64,000 nucleotides of DNA from positions 17,501,118-17,565,117 of the forward strand of contig NC_087078.1 of assembly GCF_026151205.1 (NCBI RefSeq), in the 5' to 3' direction. The DNA is from Bolinopsis microptera. Taxonomy: Eukaryota > Ctenophora > Tentaculata > Lobata > Bolinopsidae. Position numbers and translations under genes: made by a program. Under the pieces are notes generated by a model, which made no database searches, was not told the DNA's origin, and saw nothing but the letters and a program-made list of their open reading frames with translations. Shown piece by piece: positions 11,157-23,640 of this stretch. Positions within the stretch are counted from its first letter, which is position 1; every line of letters begins with the position of its first letter.

Positions 11157-11721
11157 ACAGGCAACATTACGCCACTGCCTTAAAGACCTCCCAAATCGCA
11201 ACAAGCAGTAAAAGATTGAAAATCAATAGTGCCCTCTTTTTACTGCATTTCGACAGGATATCTATTTAGACTTATTTCACTGTAAAATGTAACTTATTAA
11301 TCCAAGTTGAGGCAACCAGCCGACGCACGGCTTTTGTTATCTATGATATGTATAATCTCTACTATAATTCAAAGAATTATGTACACTGTACGTACGACCG
11401 CCCACGTGCAAATCAGACGAGAAATAGGAATTTAGGTAACAACCAAAAGGTTCCATAGCAACGGTGTTTTAATGCACACATGCACGTGCAAAGATTGTTT
11501 TAATGTCATTTCGATCGGTTTTGTGGTAATTACGTTGTGTTTAAAGTGTTTTATATTTAAATCGGCTGTATCTTCGGTTGAGATGGATATTTTTTGATGC
11601 GATCAAAACTTTATTTCAAAGAATACTACTAGCTTCGTCCCTGTTACCACGGGCTTTCTAGTCTTTAATAAAGATCAAAATTTAAATTTGTATTCCTTAA
11701 AATTTATATTCCTTACCAGGG

Positions 11722-14700
11722 ATGAAAGGATGCAGTAGCATCTATTTAATTGCCTTTCTGTTAATTCCTCAAATCTACGCTGCTGCCGACAAGACTCTCT
11801 TTGATGACAAGGATGATGTGATTATTTACAAGGAAAATGACTATCAGCACGAGCTGTACGGTGGAATCAGAGCTCACACATTCCTTCTTTACTCTAGTTG
11901 GTGTGGACATTGTCAGAGATTTGCTCCTGCCTACAAGTAAGTCATGTGTTAAATAAATTGAAATATGTGTACTTTTTACTTAGTACATACCTTATAAATT
12001 ATCTTCAAATTTCAATGCAATTGCATTAGCCACCAATATCGTATTTTTACCTCAATTTAATTTCATTAAGTCTCAATTTAATTTCGTTTAGTCACCTTTC
12101 CTAACTGTATTTCACCTTGGTTCTGTTTAGGAGACTTGCTGAAGCTATAAAAACATGGTCAGACGTTGTTCCTGTTGCTGGAGTTGACTGTGTGTTTGAT
12201 GTTACAGTTTGTAGATTGTTTGATGTCAAAGGTTATCCGACTCTCAAATTCATAGGTGACTATAAATTTATTCTTAACATTATAAACTGGTTTATATCCA
12301 TTCATAACATAACCAGCCTGGCCATTGACAATTCTATTTGCTCGAATTTGTGACTTGTGGATACACTTTTGACTAAACTAAAATTCCTTTAGGGCCAACA
12401 ACAAACCAATCAGATGTTGGAGTAACTTATGATGGCGATCGCTCTCAAGAATCCATGATCGAATTTATCATCAAGAACGTTAGTACCCTTTTCACTTTCA
12501 GTTTAATAACTACAACAAGGTGTACATGGTTTACAAGGTGCCCTCCCAAAAAAAGACCACCAAGTAACTAGTGTTAATAACTCAAGAACAGTTTAAGAAC
12601 GTCATTTATAGTTTACCACAAGGTGACTAAATCCTACAGCTGTTGACAGAGTGGATTACATGATCGTCTCGCAGCTCCTGAATGAGTTAGAGTCTTGACA
12701 TTTTGAGAGTAAATTCAGTTTTAGATTGTGAACACAATGCACTTTAAATTTTAAACGGCAAAATGTACTCAGCAGCAGCTCTGTAAGCTCTTTATGAAGT
12801 ACAATCTGTGCCTATCTGGCTAAAATGAATGAGAGGCAAAATAAATAGGTTCCTGGTGAAGTTTTGCCAGAACGTTTTTACACAGATTCTGAAGCATCTT
12901 GAGAAGTTTCAAGTCGTTAGGTTAAATCTAGGTTATGAACAAAAGTAACTTGGTAACCTTTTTTAGGAAACCTAGCAATTTATATAATATGAACTAAACA
13001 TTGATTCTAATTTTGTGTCATCACTTTAACCTTGAATCGTGTCATAACTTATATGTTAATCAGTTAGTCTATTAAAGTATTAAGATTAATAAAGTCATGT
13101 ATTTTAGTTGGCAGCAGTTAAGGATCCTCCCCGGAGGTGGCCGAATCTTCACCCGGTAACAGTAGAAGAAGCAAAGAACTACACATCAAGTGCTGAAGTG
13201 AAAAAACCTAAAATAGTTCTCTTTGTCGACGAAGAAGTAAGAAAATGTCGCAACTTGTTTTTGTAATTCTGATTTGATTGTTCCGAACTAACGATTCTAG
13301 GGTTAACAAATTATGGCAGCTCTGTATAAACTTTTGTTGCTTTTATTAGCTTAATTAGAGTATACATATTTCATCAGTATAACACCGTATAATTAACTCA
13401 GTAAAACCCTCAGAGAGTTGGTCAGCGAGTAATGCTTGATCTACAGAAGTCTGATTTGAGGTTTGCTATGGTCAACTCTGCAGCTAGTGAGGAACTCGGG
13501 GCTAAAGCTGCTGGAATCGGCGTTCTTTCTGAAAACGGTTTAAATTTAAATTCATGCAACATTGATATTGTTTCACTGCATCTGTAAAGATATTGATAAT
13601 TTGTATTAACATTTTCATTCATGTTGCAGCTCTTTAATAAGTCGTATTTCAGGGCAAGTGTCTCACATTGCTCACGTTGATACTGATCCCACAAAACTTG
13701 AAGAAGCAATAAACCGTATCCTCGGTGATAGCTCCTCAGCTGAAGTAGATTCTGACGGCGGCAAGGAGGGTGAAAATGAAAAGGTGAAGACATATATTAG
13801 ACTCAATATTTAAACGACCATTTCATTTTTTTAAATCTGAATAAACTTAGCGGACAACAAGTCGAGATTTCCCTCAGGAATGGCTTCCTTTGTCTATCTG
13901 CACCCAGGTGTCGCACCTAACAGGTGCGCCCTTGCTCTGAAACAAGTCCCATGTCGCACATGTGATTATACTCGGAATTCGGCGGTATATTTTCTAAAAT
14001 TGTGGAAAAAAAGCCCAAAAACGTTAAACGTTGGTATTGAACTTGTCTGACTTCGTTTAAGTTTACATTAGCTCAACTTCTAATGGACTGGTGTCCAACA
14101 TAAGAGCACGAGAAGTATTGCATTTATAAGTATTGATACGTGGCAGTAATATTGTAAGGGCTTATAATTGATAATGCGAACGTTATCACGACAACATATT
14201 ATTTACTGCACACAGTTATTACAGTTGCATACAAGAACAAAGGTTAAACAGTTTCAAATTACAAAAGGACAAAATAATTATTCCTTTATGGTTATAACTT
14301 GAATAATGGGGCTTATTCTTATGTATTATCATATATCTTTCCATTCTCAGTCTAGCACTACAGTACATGTAGCTATGATTACCGATTTACCAAAAATTAA
14401 CTAGTCCGCTCAGTCTACTGATGTACAAATTCGACAGAAATAGTTGTTCACAAACACTAATATTAGTCAGTTCCTCTATCATATTAAAAATCTAACTATT
14501 TAAAGTCAGGGTTTCATAAATTTGAGGTTAAAGAGTTATTTAAAAGGAGTTCCTGGAGTGTTGCCAGATTTAGTCTTCTTACTTCTCCATATTTAACAAA
14601 AACACTCTCCACGTGCAGTATAGTTCAGTAAGCAGCAGTAATCTCACTTAATCTATCTTCTCAGGGTATTATAGAGTTTATAGACACCTCACTGCAGTAC

Positions 14701-17653
14701 AATAACTACGAACTGGACATGCAAAGCTCTATAAACACCGCACTCTACATGGAGGTATGTACATTGTAGATTGTACAATTCTATATCACGTGACTCCTTT
14801 TTAAATATCATTTAATTGTTTATGGTGGGAATCAAGGTAATAGCTAATAGCGAGATGAATTAAATTTGTCATATTATGCAATAATGAGCAATGTATATAT
14901 AGTTATACACTGTATATAATATGTATCATTTGTTATTAGTGTGGCTACCTACTGTTATCCGATCTGCAGATCTGAAAAAGGAGCAATTTTTTGTTGTTGT
15001 TGACTGTGTAGTGTCTACTGTTTAATATAACTGTTTAGACTTGGGTGTCGTTGACATATTACGTAATCACTTTTTGAACAATTTTTACCACCCCCCCCCC
15101 GCCCCTCCGTAATCAGCTTTACACATAGGTATTGTGTCAAAATTACACTAGCGTAATCATTTGGAAACCCCCCTCCCCCTCGGCTGATTATGTAATATCT
15201 GAACGACCCCTTACTGTTACTGTGTAATGTGTAGTGCGTTCTGTTTAATGTGCACTGCCGTTTATTATATAACAACAGTTCAAAACAAAAACTGAGGTGT
15301 AATGTGTAGTAAACTGTGCAGTACAGTGTGTAGTACAGTGTGTAGTACAGTGTGTAGTGTGTAATAACAGGAAGTTTTCTGTTTTCTAACGGTACAATGC
15401 TGTCTGCATGACTGTAACAACAATGTTATTGTTTAATAGTAAATAGTGCAGGCTAATGTTTGTAATATAATCACACATTTTTGAGCAGGCATATACCACA
15501 AATATTTATTAGATTTTATCGTGCAATATAAAATAGTTTACATTCTGCGGATAACTTCATTAACAAATTCCTCTAAGCTTATTAAATTGTTGCACCAACC
15601 TATATATGCTATAGAAAGTGAGCTGTCTTTACGAATAAACATTTCTTTTAAACCAACACTTTTCTTTAAACAGGCAATATTGTTATAAATTAAGAAATGG
15701 GGTATTTGTTGTCACTTTATTTACTTTATAAAAACATAACATTCCCCTGGGTCCTCTCTGTCCTGTGTAGATTCTGTAGAAACTGTAAAGCTCAATACAA
15801 ATCCACCCTTCTTCTTTGTCCAATTCGTTGGAATACAAAGATGTATACCTGTAGACTGTTATTATATTTCTTAATAACCGCATTGCGAGAAGTAAACAAA
15901 AAGTGAAATGTTTGAACTACAAATTAGTGTGTTCTTGGTTCTTTGTTAGAACTAGAACTGCTCGATATTTCACTTATACCAAATAAGGTGCAAAAAATGC
16001 GAAATGAAATATTAAATACTTTAGCTATTATATATTCCGCTAGCTATTAAATCTGTCCACCACTACGATAAACCAACACCTAGTCTAACTAAACCTGACT
16101 CAGGTTGGTCTAAAGACAGACTTCACTGAAAAGGAGCTGCAGGATCTGAAGAACTTCATCTCAGTAGTTAGGAGATGTGGTAGCTGGACCCTCGACTACA
16201 AGAAGCAACTTGCTAGGGTTTATAATCCCTTATCTTCAGTTTGTTTTGACATTTAATCTGGATCACCTTATTTATAAGAAGATGACTAGAAATTTATTTC
16301 AATTCTTGATTCTTAACTAAGCGCAGTCATAATATAATGAATTATTGTTTTTGTCCAGGTAAAGAATGGTTTAGAAGATAAAGAAAGTCTGACCAACAAG
16401 GAATGGGCAACTATTCTAGAAGGTGCAACAGAAGCAGGCTTCCCCAGGAACAGCACATTTCTGGGCTGCAAGGGCAGTACTCCCAACACTAGAGGTTACA
16501 CTTGTGGACTCTGGATCTTATTTCACACAATGTTAACCAGGTAACTTATTGTACTAGCTACTCCGATCCTAATTGTTTGTTTTTTTGAACTCTTTCTTTC
16601 TTGATCTTTTATAAACTCCAGGCCCCTTTTCTTGACCAGCTGCTGTCATCCTCTCTTTTCACTATTCAGATCACGTTTTATAATAGCTGTTGTTTTGACC
16701 CCTATTATAACTATAAGGCAAATGACCTGTAATGAGAAGAGTTCACTATTATCAATAATATAGCTTTGTTTATGGTAACTGCTTTGTTATCGCTTTGCGT
16801 ACCTTAAGTGACACTTATTATTAACCACTGTGCTTACACTTTAGCCTAAGTGAGAATAGTCTACTTTCACAAATGATCTGCCAATAATATGGTGCTTACA
16901 CTTAATCGTTATGCTAGCATTACTAGTTAATTAAATTAGTTAATATGTTAGTATTACTAGTTAATTAATTTAATTCGATAAGAACTGATGGAAACTGTGA
17001 AATCATTTGCAAGATATCTACTTTAAATTCTCGCGCGATTGCAATTTAACTGACACGTGTATTTCAGTTGTTACAATGCAGCACCCGGGTCAGTGTCAGT
17101 GTTACACGCTATACACGGCTTTGTGGACTCATTCTTTACCTGTTCATACTGTAGGGACCACTTCTTATCCATGGCAGAGCAGATGAAGCTCCTCAGTATT
17201 GAGGAGGACCAAACTGCTGTTCTAGCGCTTTGGGAGGCTCACAACCAAGTAAACCACCGCCTCAGCACTGAGATACACGATCCTTACTTCCCTAAGATCC
17301 AGTATCCGCCCCGCTCACTTTGCGCCAAATGTTCTGACGATGATGGACAGTTTGACTCGGATCAAGTGTTTGGTTTTCTGATGAGACACTTCCGGAGAGT
17401 TCAGACACCGTTCGGGAGGATGAGGTTAGTCGAGGGGAACCAGACTGTTGTTGATAATGTTGCTGTTAATCCTGTAAAGTATAGAACTCGACATTCTAGC
17501 ATTGTTAACAAGGCAGAAACAAGCGAAGCACGGGGTTTTTCTACTTTTGGTATGTTTGTTTTTGCTATTGTTGGGTTGTTTTTTCTCTTTGTCCTTTTGA
17601 AAAGGAAATTGAGGATTTTTAATTGTAGGAGATTGCCGTATATCGAAGTTTAG
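11722..17653 (+). CDS. QSOX: Quiescin sulfhydryl oxidase (QSOX), 10 exons
   Basis: QSOX forms disulfides in secreted proteins, passing electrons from thiols through a thioredoxin CxxC and an Erv/ALR FAD domain to oxygen. My exons are 11722-11936, 12131-12255, 12393-12478, 13108-13236, 13414-13537, 13653-13783, 14665-14754, 16104-16217, 16359-16540 and 17068-17653. They sum to 1782 nt, an intact frame of 593 residues, near the usual length. All introns are GT-AG. A signal peptide (residues 1-21) is followed by the thioredoxin site WCGHC (C61/C64). The Erv domain has RGYTCGLWILFHTML and the CSYC redox pair (C424/C427). A C-terminal membrane segment ends in basic residues, so a Golgi or cell-surface membrane form is likely. 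The start is supported by the signal peptide; an acceptor-like AG ends at 11719. Confidence 0.93.
15043..15210. mobile_element. MITE with GGGTCGTTCACATATTACG-type termini, copy 1
   Basis: Lies inside QSOX intron 7. The left end reads GGGTGTCGTTGACATATTAC and the right end is its inverted form ending GAACGACCCC. The interior has runs of C and paired GTAATCA blocks. Related copies are at 21721-21836 and 49859-50045. Each is under 200 bp with no coding capacity, so mobilisation must rely on a transposase elsewhere. Confidence 0.8.
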
Positions 17654-17822
17654 AATATTCTCGTAAAGTTCATTAAAAGTACACTTGAAGACCACTTAAA
17701 GTACACCCAGTCCTTCTATCAGTTGAATTTGATTTAATTTATTATATTATATCTTTATTTTTAACCATAAATATTCGCTGATTTAACCTATGATGGTAAC
17801 ATCTGAGCTATTTAAGCTATTT

Positions 17823-17828
17823 AATAAA
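17823..17828 (+). terminator. Candidate polyadenylation signal for QSOX
   Basis: The hexamer AATAAA lies about 170 nt after the QSOX stop codon. It is the first canonical signal downstream; another is near 18262. Assignment is by position only. Confidence 0.5.
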
Positions 17829-17987
17829 TTGAACTGCATACGAGATAATTTTTAAACATAATTTGTTGTTATTTGCTGTCAGAGCTCTTTTCTACCCTTT
17901 TATCTGTGACCACATGGCCTGGGTAGATAAAGTAAGTGTTGGGGTTTGTGATTTCATACTGTATGCTAACTAGTCAATAATACTAAA

Positions 17988-18128
17988 GGCGTGGGGTCAG
18001 GCCCACAGTCAGGCCCACAGGCGACTTGAGCAGAGCGCGCGCCGTGAGGCCAGTCAGGCTCATGGGCGACTTCAGACGACTAATATCGACCGGTCGATAT
18101 TAGTCGATATTTGGGCTGACCCCACGCC
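17988..18128. mobile_element. 141-bp MITE with 13-bp TIRs and central palindrome
   Basis: The left end GGCGTGGGGTCAG (17988-18000) is exactly inverted at the right end (18116-18128). The right part holds a perfect 28-bp palindrome at 18078-18105 built on ATATCGACCGGTCGATAT. It is much more GC-rich than its flanks. No ORF. The flanks share TACTAA, a possible but unproven target duplication. Confidence 0.8.
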
Positions 18129-19518
18129 TTACTAACTAGCTGTGTCCCTTAACTTGTACAGTGATTGAGTGTTTATTAACGTACAACCAACGTTTTAAAC
18201 TTGTAATCTAAAAGTCGACAGTTTTGCTGCATTCTTGTAAACTATTTAATGTGGTAAAGTGTTAATAAACCGTACGTTGTTCTGTTTTGTTGAGTGAACT
18301 TAATATTTGTTTTTGATTTTGATTTTCAAATATATGAAGGGGTTTTATTTGTTCTCCACATTACTCAAAAAATTCATTTCCACATTATCTTCTTTTCAGG
18401 GTTACTGCAAAGAGAAAAAATAAAAAACCAAAGAAGGGGAAAAAAGGAAAAAAGAAGGGCTAATAAATTAGCTAAGATGTAGTGTATATTAGTTTTTGTA
18501 CGGGCATATTTTTTTTATACTGGCATATTGGGCATTTGACTTGTGAATGTCCTTTAACAAATGTATTGTTTATTTAGCTCAATTGACGAGTCCTGAGTAG
18601 CAGAAATTTATTTCTTTTTCTTTTTAGTCTTCGAATTATATGATTTTTGTAACTTTTTTAAACTTGTATTAAACGTTGGGGTGTAATATAAATTAGGTTT
18701 TTGTTATTAAATTGAATGTTATTTGCAACATATTTCGGTTATTCATCTATACTATATTTTTAATGTCACCAAGCTAAACCCGAACTGAGTGTTGTCCAGA
18801 GTCCCAAGAATCACCCTAAAGAGTGGACAAGGTAGATCTGATGGACACAGCCTAGCTAGCTAGATCGTCCAGAATATCGAGTCACTGAGTCAAGTCCTTT
18901 CTCAGGAAACAATAAGGAGCATAATGCAATTACACACTCAAAATGAATGTAATATACTCTATGTAACTAATAGTAATATCATGGGATGACAATACAGAGT
19001 GTAATATTTCTCCAACTGAACAAAAGTAACCCCGCAGAATAAGGAGATCAATTTAACACAATCGGCAAAGCTAAGCCTCAGCCAGACAAGACCAATGTAG
19101 GTTTCTTCGCATATTATATAATATATATATATTTCATGGCTGGACTTCTACACAATAAAAGAAAGCGGTTGTGATTAGATCGTCGAAAGTCTTTGCATCA
19201 TTTATTTACATCAATTCTGAGAAATTATATCATTAAAGTAACTACAAAAAATACGAATCATATACAATTGAGAATAAATACAAACTAAAAGCAGTGGGAA
19301 AATCTGATGAACTGAAATTTAAAAAAGAAACTGAAAGCCGTTAAAAATGTACTCTTATCTTATCTCTTATCTAAATACTGATAACTGATTCTCGGAAAAT
19401 CACTTAAAATCACAACAAAAAACCTGTAAAAATTATACTAAAGTAAAAGATGTAATATGCACGTCTCTGGAATAATGGTATAACTAAATAAAATCTACAA
19501 AATATACTAAAACTAAAA
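18129..19518. other. No gene recognised; spacer between QSOX and the Penelope element
   Basis: AT-rich. A Lys-rich open frame near 18400-18470 has no support beyond composition. The part nearest 19518 is probably the 3' untranslated end of the Penelope-like element, because its coding frame ends at 19519 on the minus strand. Confidence 0.45.
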
Positions 19519-21123
19519 CTAAGCTCCGGCAGATTTAAAAAGTATATGGTTACTATCAAGGGTGTTCATACCCCCAAACCGTTCAAGGGTTTTCAATTGG
19601 GTCTGGTAGAACCCCTCTCTAGCTTCCATAGCCTTTTCTTTGTCTGCTTTACTAATATTAGGCTCAAATACTAAAGCGTCTACTATAATGACAGAAAGGT
19701 GCTTACTAAGTGAGGAATTATAGGAGGCTATGGTACTAAAATCTAAATCATGATCAATATCTAAAAAATGGTTAACTAATTTACAACTTCTTATACCTTT
19801 CTTTATGTGACTCTTATGGTTAGAGAATCTCTTAAGGAGATTTGAGGTAGTATAACCGACATACGACTGTTTACAAGTCTTACACTCCATTAAATAAATG
19901 AGGTTATAACTCTGACAAGATATATACTTAGTTATAGGGAAAACTTGTTTAGAATGGTGACTACTAAAGTTGGAACAGGGGGACAGGAAATTTTGCTTAC
20001 AAACATAGCATTTACCACAAGCATGGCACCCTGGGTCGACAGCCCCGGGAACCGCCCTTAGACTTTCGGAGTCTGGTTCCTGGATCTGACTTGCAGTTGT
20101 TTCTCTCTCATTATCACAGTTTAAAGTTCCACTGGCACGGTACTTATTGTGTACAAGCATGCCACCGATAGTTTGATTCTTTCGATGACTCACGAATACA
20201 CTGTCCGCACGTACCAGCTTCTTCAGGGCCGGATCAAGGTTGAGAAGGTGCTTATACTTATGGATAATGCCCCCCATGTTGGGAAGTGCTGGATTTTGAT
20301 CCATCACCATGGGTATTAAACAGGCAGTCGACTCATCCTTGTCTTTAAGGGTATACAAGTTTTTCCTATTAGCTATATCACTAAATTTGTTAAAGGCATC
20401 TTCTATAATACTGGAATGATAACCTCGGGCTAGAAGGTAACGTGTATAGACCTCTCTCTGCTCCAAGAAGTTAGTGTCTTCACTGTTGTTCTGTCTCACC
20501 CGCCTCGCCACTCCAAAAGGTATGTTTTTTACAACATGGTTCCTATGGCATGACGTGGGGATAAGGTAGCAGTGGGTGTCACTAGGTTTAGAGTAGAGTT
20601 TGGTGTGGACAACATCACCAACAGCATAGACATAGGTGTCTAGAAACTCAACGCCGTCCCTAGAGTAGTCGTAAGTAAACAAAAGGTTTGGGTGGATACT
20701 ATTGAGCCATTCCATGAATTGTAATAGTTCCTCAACAGTACCGGGCCAAGCCATATAAATGTCATCACGTAATCTACCCCAGAATGCTGGTCTATGAGGC
20801 GGGCCATATTCTAGATCTCCTTCGTTAACTAAGATATCAATCTTATCCATAGCACAATCAGCATACTCACATGAGTTCTTAGGACCCATCGCTGCTCCAC
20901 GCTCCTGGCGGTATGTTATACCGTTAAATGAAGCAATGTTGTAATCAAGAGTAATTTCTAGTGCACTAATAATGCATTCTGTACTAAACAATTGATAACC
21001 ACTACTCCTTTTATTCAGGTGCTTAGTGCATTGTCGGATCCCCATATCCCTAGGAATGATGGTAAACATGTTAGATAGATATATATATATATTGTTCGCA
21101 ATGAAATAGCTGTAGTGTTTCAA
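19519..21123 (-). mobile_element. Penelope-like element, 5'-truncated: RT plus GIY-YIG endonuclease
   Basis: The open frame (534 residues; recognisable homology from about residue 18) carries the C-terminal half of a Penelope-type reverse transcriptase: QERGAAMGPKNSCEYADC (motif B region), LRDDIYMAW (motif C, both Asp present) and GVEFLDTYVY. A Cys-rich linker (CHACGKCYVCKQ) and a GIY-YIG nuclease (YLMECKTCKQSYVGYTT) follow at about residues 410-460. Penelope elements use this pair for target-primed insertion. The fingers and the motif A aspartate, which should lie just before SNMFTIIP, are missing; in their place is an AT dinucleotide run near 21080. The copy is therefore 5'-truncated and cannot encode a working enzyme, although what remains has no stops. 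Confidence 0.88.
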
Positions 21124-21720
21124 TAAGCTGCTTGGTACAATATCTTACGTCTGCTAAATCGGGACATCATGAACTTGGCATATTATATTAGAGAAAGAAA
21201 GTAAGACCACTTTAACAGAATAAGGGGGTCTTAAATAACGAAAATTTGGCCTTCGTAAATTGTGTCGCTCATTGTCACCAACACGTAAACCAACTTTGGC
21301 CAAAGTTAACATTGGCCGAAGTAAGAAAATAAGTAATCTTTTACGTATTACATAGACCAGCCAAGAGGGGAGGGGTTTGAACAAGCTAAAGTGAGTGTTA
21401 TTTATACACATGAGCTATGTTGGCACACGGAGGGGGAAGAGCCAAGAGGGGTCGAAAATCTGGCTTAGGGGTCAAAATCTGGCATACATAATATGTGAAC
21501 GGTCCCTAATTGTATGTCGCCTATTTATAAATCCCTCTGATTACGAATAAAAAGTACCTCTACGTGTCATGATATAACGTGTCATGATTTGATCGTATTT
21601 TCATCAAGAATTAGGAATAAAATGGAAGTCGCGATGCAAGCCTAAATATGCGTTAGCATAGAGTATGAGCGCGCGGCTTTACTTGCGCGCACGCACATTC
21701 TTTAAAATATGTTTGCCTAG

Positions 21721-21836
21721 GGGGTCGTTCACATATTACGTAATCAATATTTTGACAATTTCCACCCCCCCCCCCCCTCCGTAATCAAAACCGAACCCCC
21801 CTTTATTACGTAAATAAATCAAGGTTGGACCCCTCA
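21721..21836. mobile_element. MITE with GGGTCGTTCACATATTACG-type termini, copy 2
   Basis: The left end GGGGTCGTTCACATATTACG is the clearest of the family. A C-rich run and GTAATCA blocks follow. The right end near 21836 is degenerate (TTACGTAA, then GGACCCC). Same family as 15043-15210 and 49859-50045. Confidence 0.7.
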
Positions 21837-21888
21837 TTAAAGCTATCACAACGAATTAATGAATGAAATAATCGCAAAGCACTTACTA

Positions 21889-22030
21889 AACGTTGATTGA
21901 CGGTGTCAACCCATCGAGATCGTTGCCAGTTGCTCTTATCTCTTATCGCGAAGCAAAAATGCGAAGCAAGAATGCTAGTTTGCGCTGTGAAGTCCTCCAA
22001 ACTAAACGAAAATTGGTTTAAAAACGAAAA
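21889..22030. repeat. Dispersed repeat, copy 2 (first copy at 10002-10150)
   Basis: Collinear blocks are shared with 10002-10150, including GTCAACCCATC, GCGAAGCAAGAAT and GAAGTCCTCCAAA. No coding capacity. Confidence 0.7.
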
Positions 22031-22355
22031 TTTTGATTACAGAATTATTATTAACGTAAATTGTCCAATTGGTATTTCGAAAATCGGGAAAAATTAAAAT
22101 TTTGATTACGTAATCAACGACCAAACCCCACGTAATCATCTTAACCCGTAAGCTTTTGAAAACCTTGTCATACGTTGTATGACCCGCCGCGCACGAGTGC
22201 GCGGCTCACCTGTATCGTCACCTAGTGAAACGACCGTGAGTGTCGCGCTCGGCGCTACGTGAAACAAGCGCGTCACGCAGTACGCGTATACACATGACTA
22301 TAGGGATCGACCCTATTCATTTCATAATACTTGCCTAGTCCGGTCGTATATTATA

Positions 22356-22739
22356 TAGTTTAGCTCTTTCTAGTCCCCTGCTACACGGCATGTAAACAGG
22401 GATTGGCTAGTTAGAGGCGGTCCGTGTAGGCCTTACACTGTGCTTTCAGCAATACTCATAAGTATTTCCGTGGCTGTGGTTGCAATGCGCCTAGTCTACT
22501 GGAATGATTTTTCGGAATTTCGCTGGATTGCACAACTTTCGTCTTGGTAGATTCCAAACACAAGGAAATTTTCCTTTTGGTTGGTAATATACTCAATGAT
22601 GGGAGTACAGTGTATTGGCTATGCCCTGCTTACTAGTTTAGCTCTTTCTAGTCCCCTGCTACACGGCATGTAAACAGGGATTGGCTAGTTAGAGGCGGTC
22701 CGTGTAGGCCTTACACTGTGCTTTCAGCAATACTCATAA
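22356..22739 (+). repeat. Perfect 106-bp direct repeat (22356-22461, 22634-22739) with pseudoknot-like pairing
   Basis: The two copies are identical over 106 bp and lie 278 bp apart, with unrelated sequence between. Each can pair CTAGTCCCCTG with CAGGGATTGGCTAG, and also CTACACGG with CCGTGTAG. The four segments alternate (22370-22380, 22381-22388, 22397-22410, 22422-22429), which is the arrangement of an H-type pseudoknot or of two competing hairpins. No RNA family was recognised: there is no good Sm site, no tRNA-type boxes, and no 5S, U1, U2, U4 or U5 signature. It may be a structured non-coding RNA, a terminal repeat or a recent duplication. Confidence 0.75.
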
Positions 22740-23640
22740 TACAATAAATAATATTTCGAGAAGGAAACGTGCAAAAAAAAATGGACAAGAGTATCATCTG
22801 TCAAAATTTTGGAAAGGGCGGCAAAAATAATAAAACAAAAAAGTCTGCAACCTTTTTAATTATAATACATCTCCAAAAGATTGATTGGAACATGAGCACA
22901 AAACAGTGTAGTAAAAATGGCATGGCACATGCAGAATTTGACCATTGTTAATGATCTGGCCCGGCGCGCGCTACTTCGTAGCTCGTGCCGTCGGGCATTT
23001 CGAGAAGAAAGCGGCGCGAGCTACTTCGAAGAAATTTAGACGAGTAACATCCGTCAAATGCAGAATACGTTATGCCACTGAGGTGACATGATGTCTCGGT
23101 GTCCCGCATGTCATTTTTTGTAAATATTTTTATTCTTTAAAATGTAACAACGAAAAATCTTTTTCCTTGACGTGACGGACATCTCATGAACTGTAAATTT
23201 GTCTTCTTCGCATTTTTAACATTGAAGATGATATGTTGGGTGTTATAATATTTCAATTTTAATGGACATGAAAGTATTTATTGCAAACGAATTGTACAAA
23301 TAAAAGTACAATTGAGATTGGCTTTTATCTCCTTTGAGTAACACAAGTTACTGCTGAAGTTTCCGCGCCCACATGGCTTCTCCAAAGGCGGAAACATATA
23401 CTTCCGTCATACATGTCCTCAAATTAGTTGTTATTATATAGTAGTGTTCAAAGTGCTAGGGCTAATAAGGCATAAGGGCAAAGCGACCAATATTCTCTAC
23501 TAATTCAATCTTTCGTAATGTATAAAATGTTCAAATTGGAGGCAAAGAGAGTCAAAATGCAACAGTTACGCTGGTTGGTTAGTGGAAGCTACTGGTTGTG
23601 GAAGCTGCTAGTCACATGGAAGCAGCTAGTCTTGAAACTA

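Larger units (their letters stand above)
9114..11721. other. No gene recognised; repeats and AT-rich spacer
   Basis: Contents are a 13-bp perfect hairpin at 9513-9539, a three-copy 19-bp tandem (ATTATTTTGACAATTATA type) at about 9893-9943, a dispersed repeat at 10002-10150, and a G-rich run at 11100-11156. The segment also contains the putative QSOX promoter. The open frame at 10572-10805 is low-complexity and matches nothing I recognise. Confidence 0.5.

Noticed and set aside
17888-18470. Possible exon pair after QSOX (ALFYPFICDHMAWVDK, then GYCKEKK and a stop), vaguely like a PEX11 C-terminus
   Set aside because: Splice sites are plausible, but no upstream exons of such a protein exist here and the match is too short.
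19310-19330. Hammerhead ribozyme core (CTGATGAACTGAAA)
   Set aside because: There is no room for stem II between CTGATGA and GAAA. The CTGATGA near 375 also lacks a proper stem II before GAAAC.
22356-22739. Spliced-leader or spliceosomal RNA genes in the 106-bp repeats
   Set aside because: No Sm-site consensus and no match to U1, U2, U4, U5, U11 or U12. The GTAAAC after CACGGCAT is not enough.
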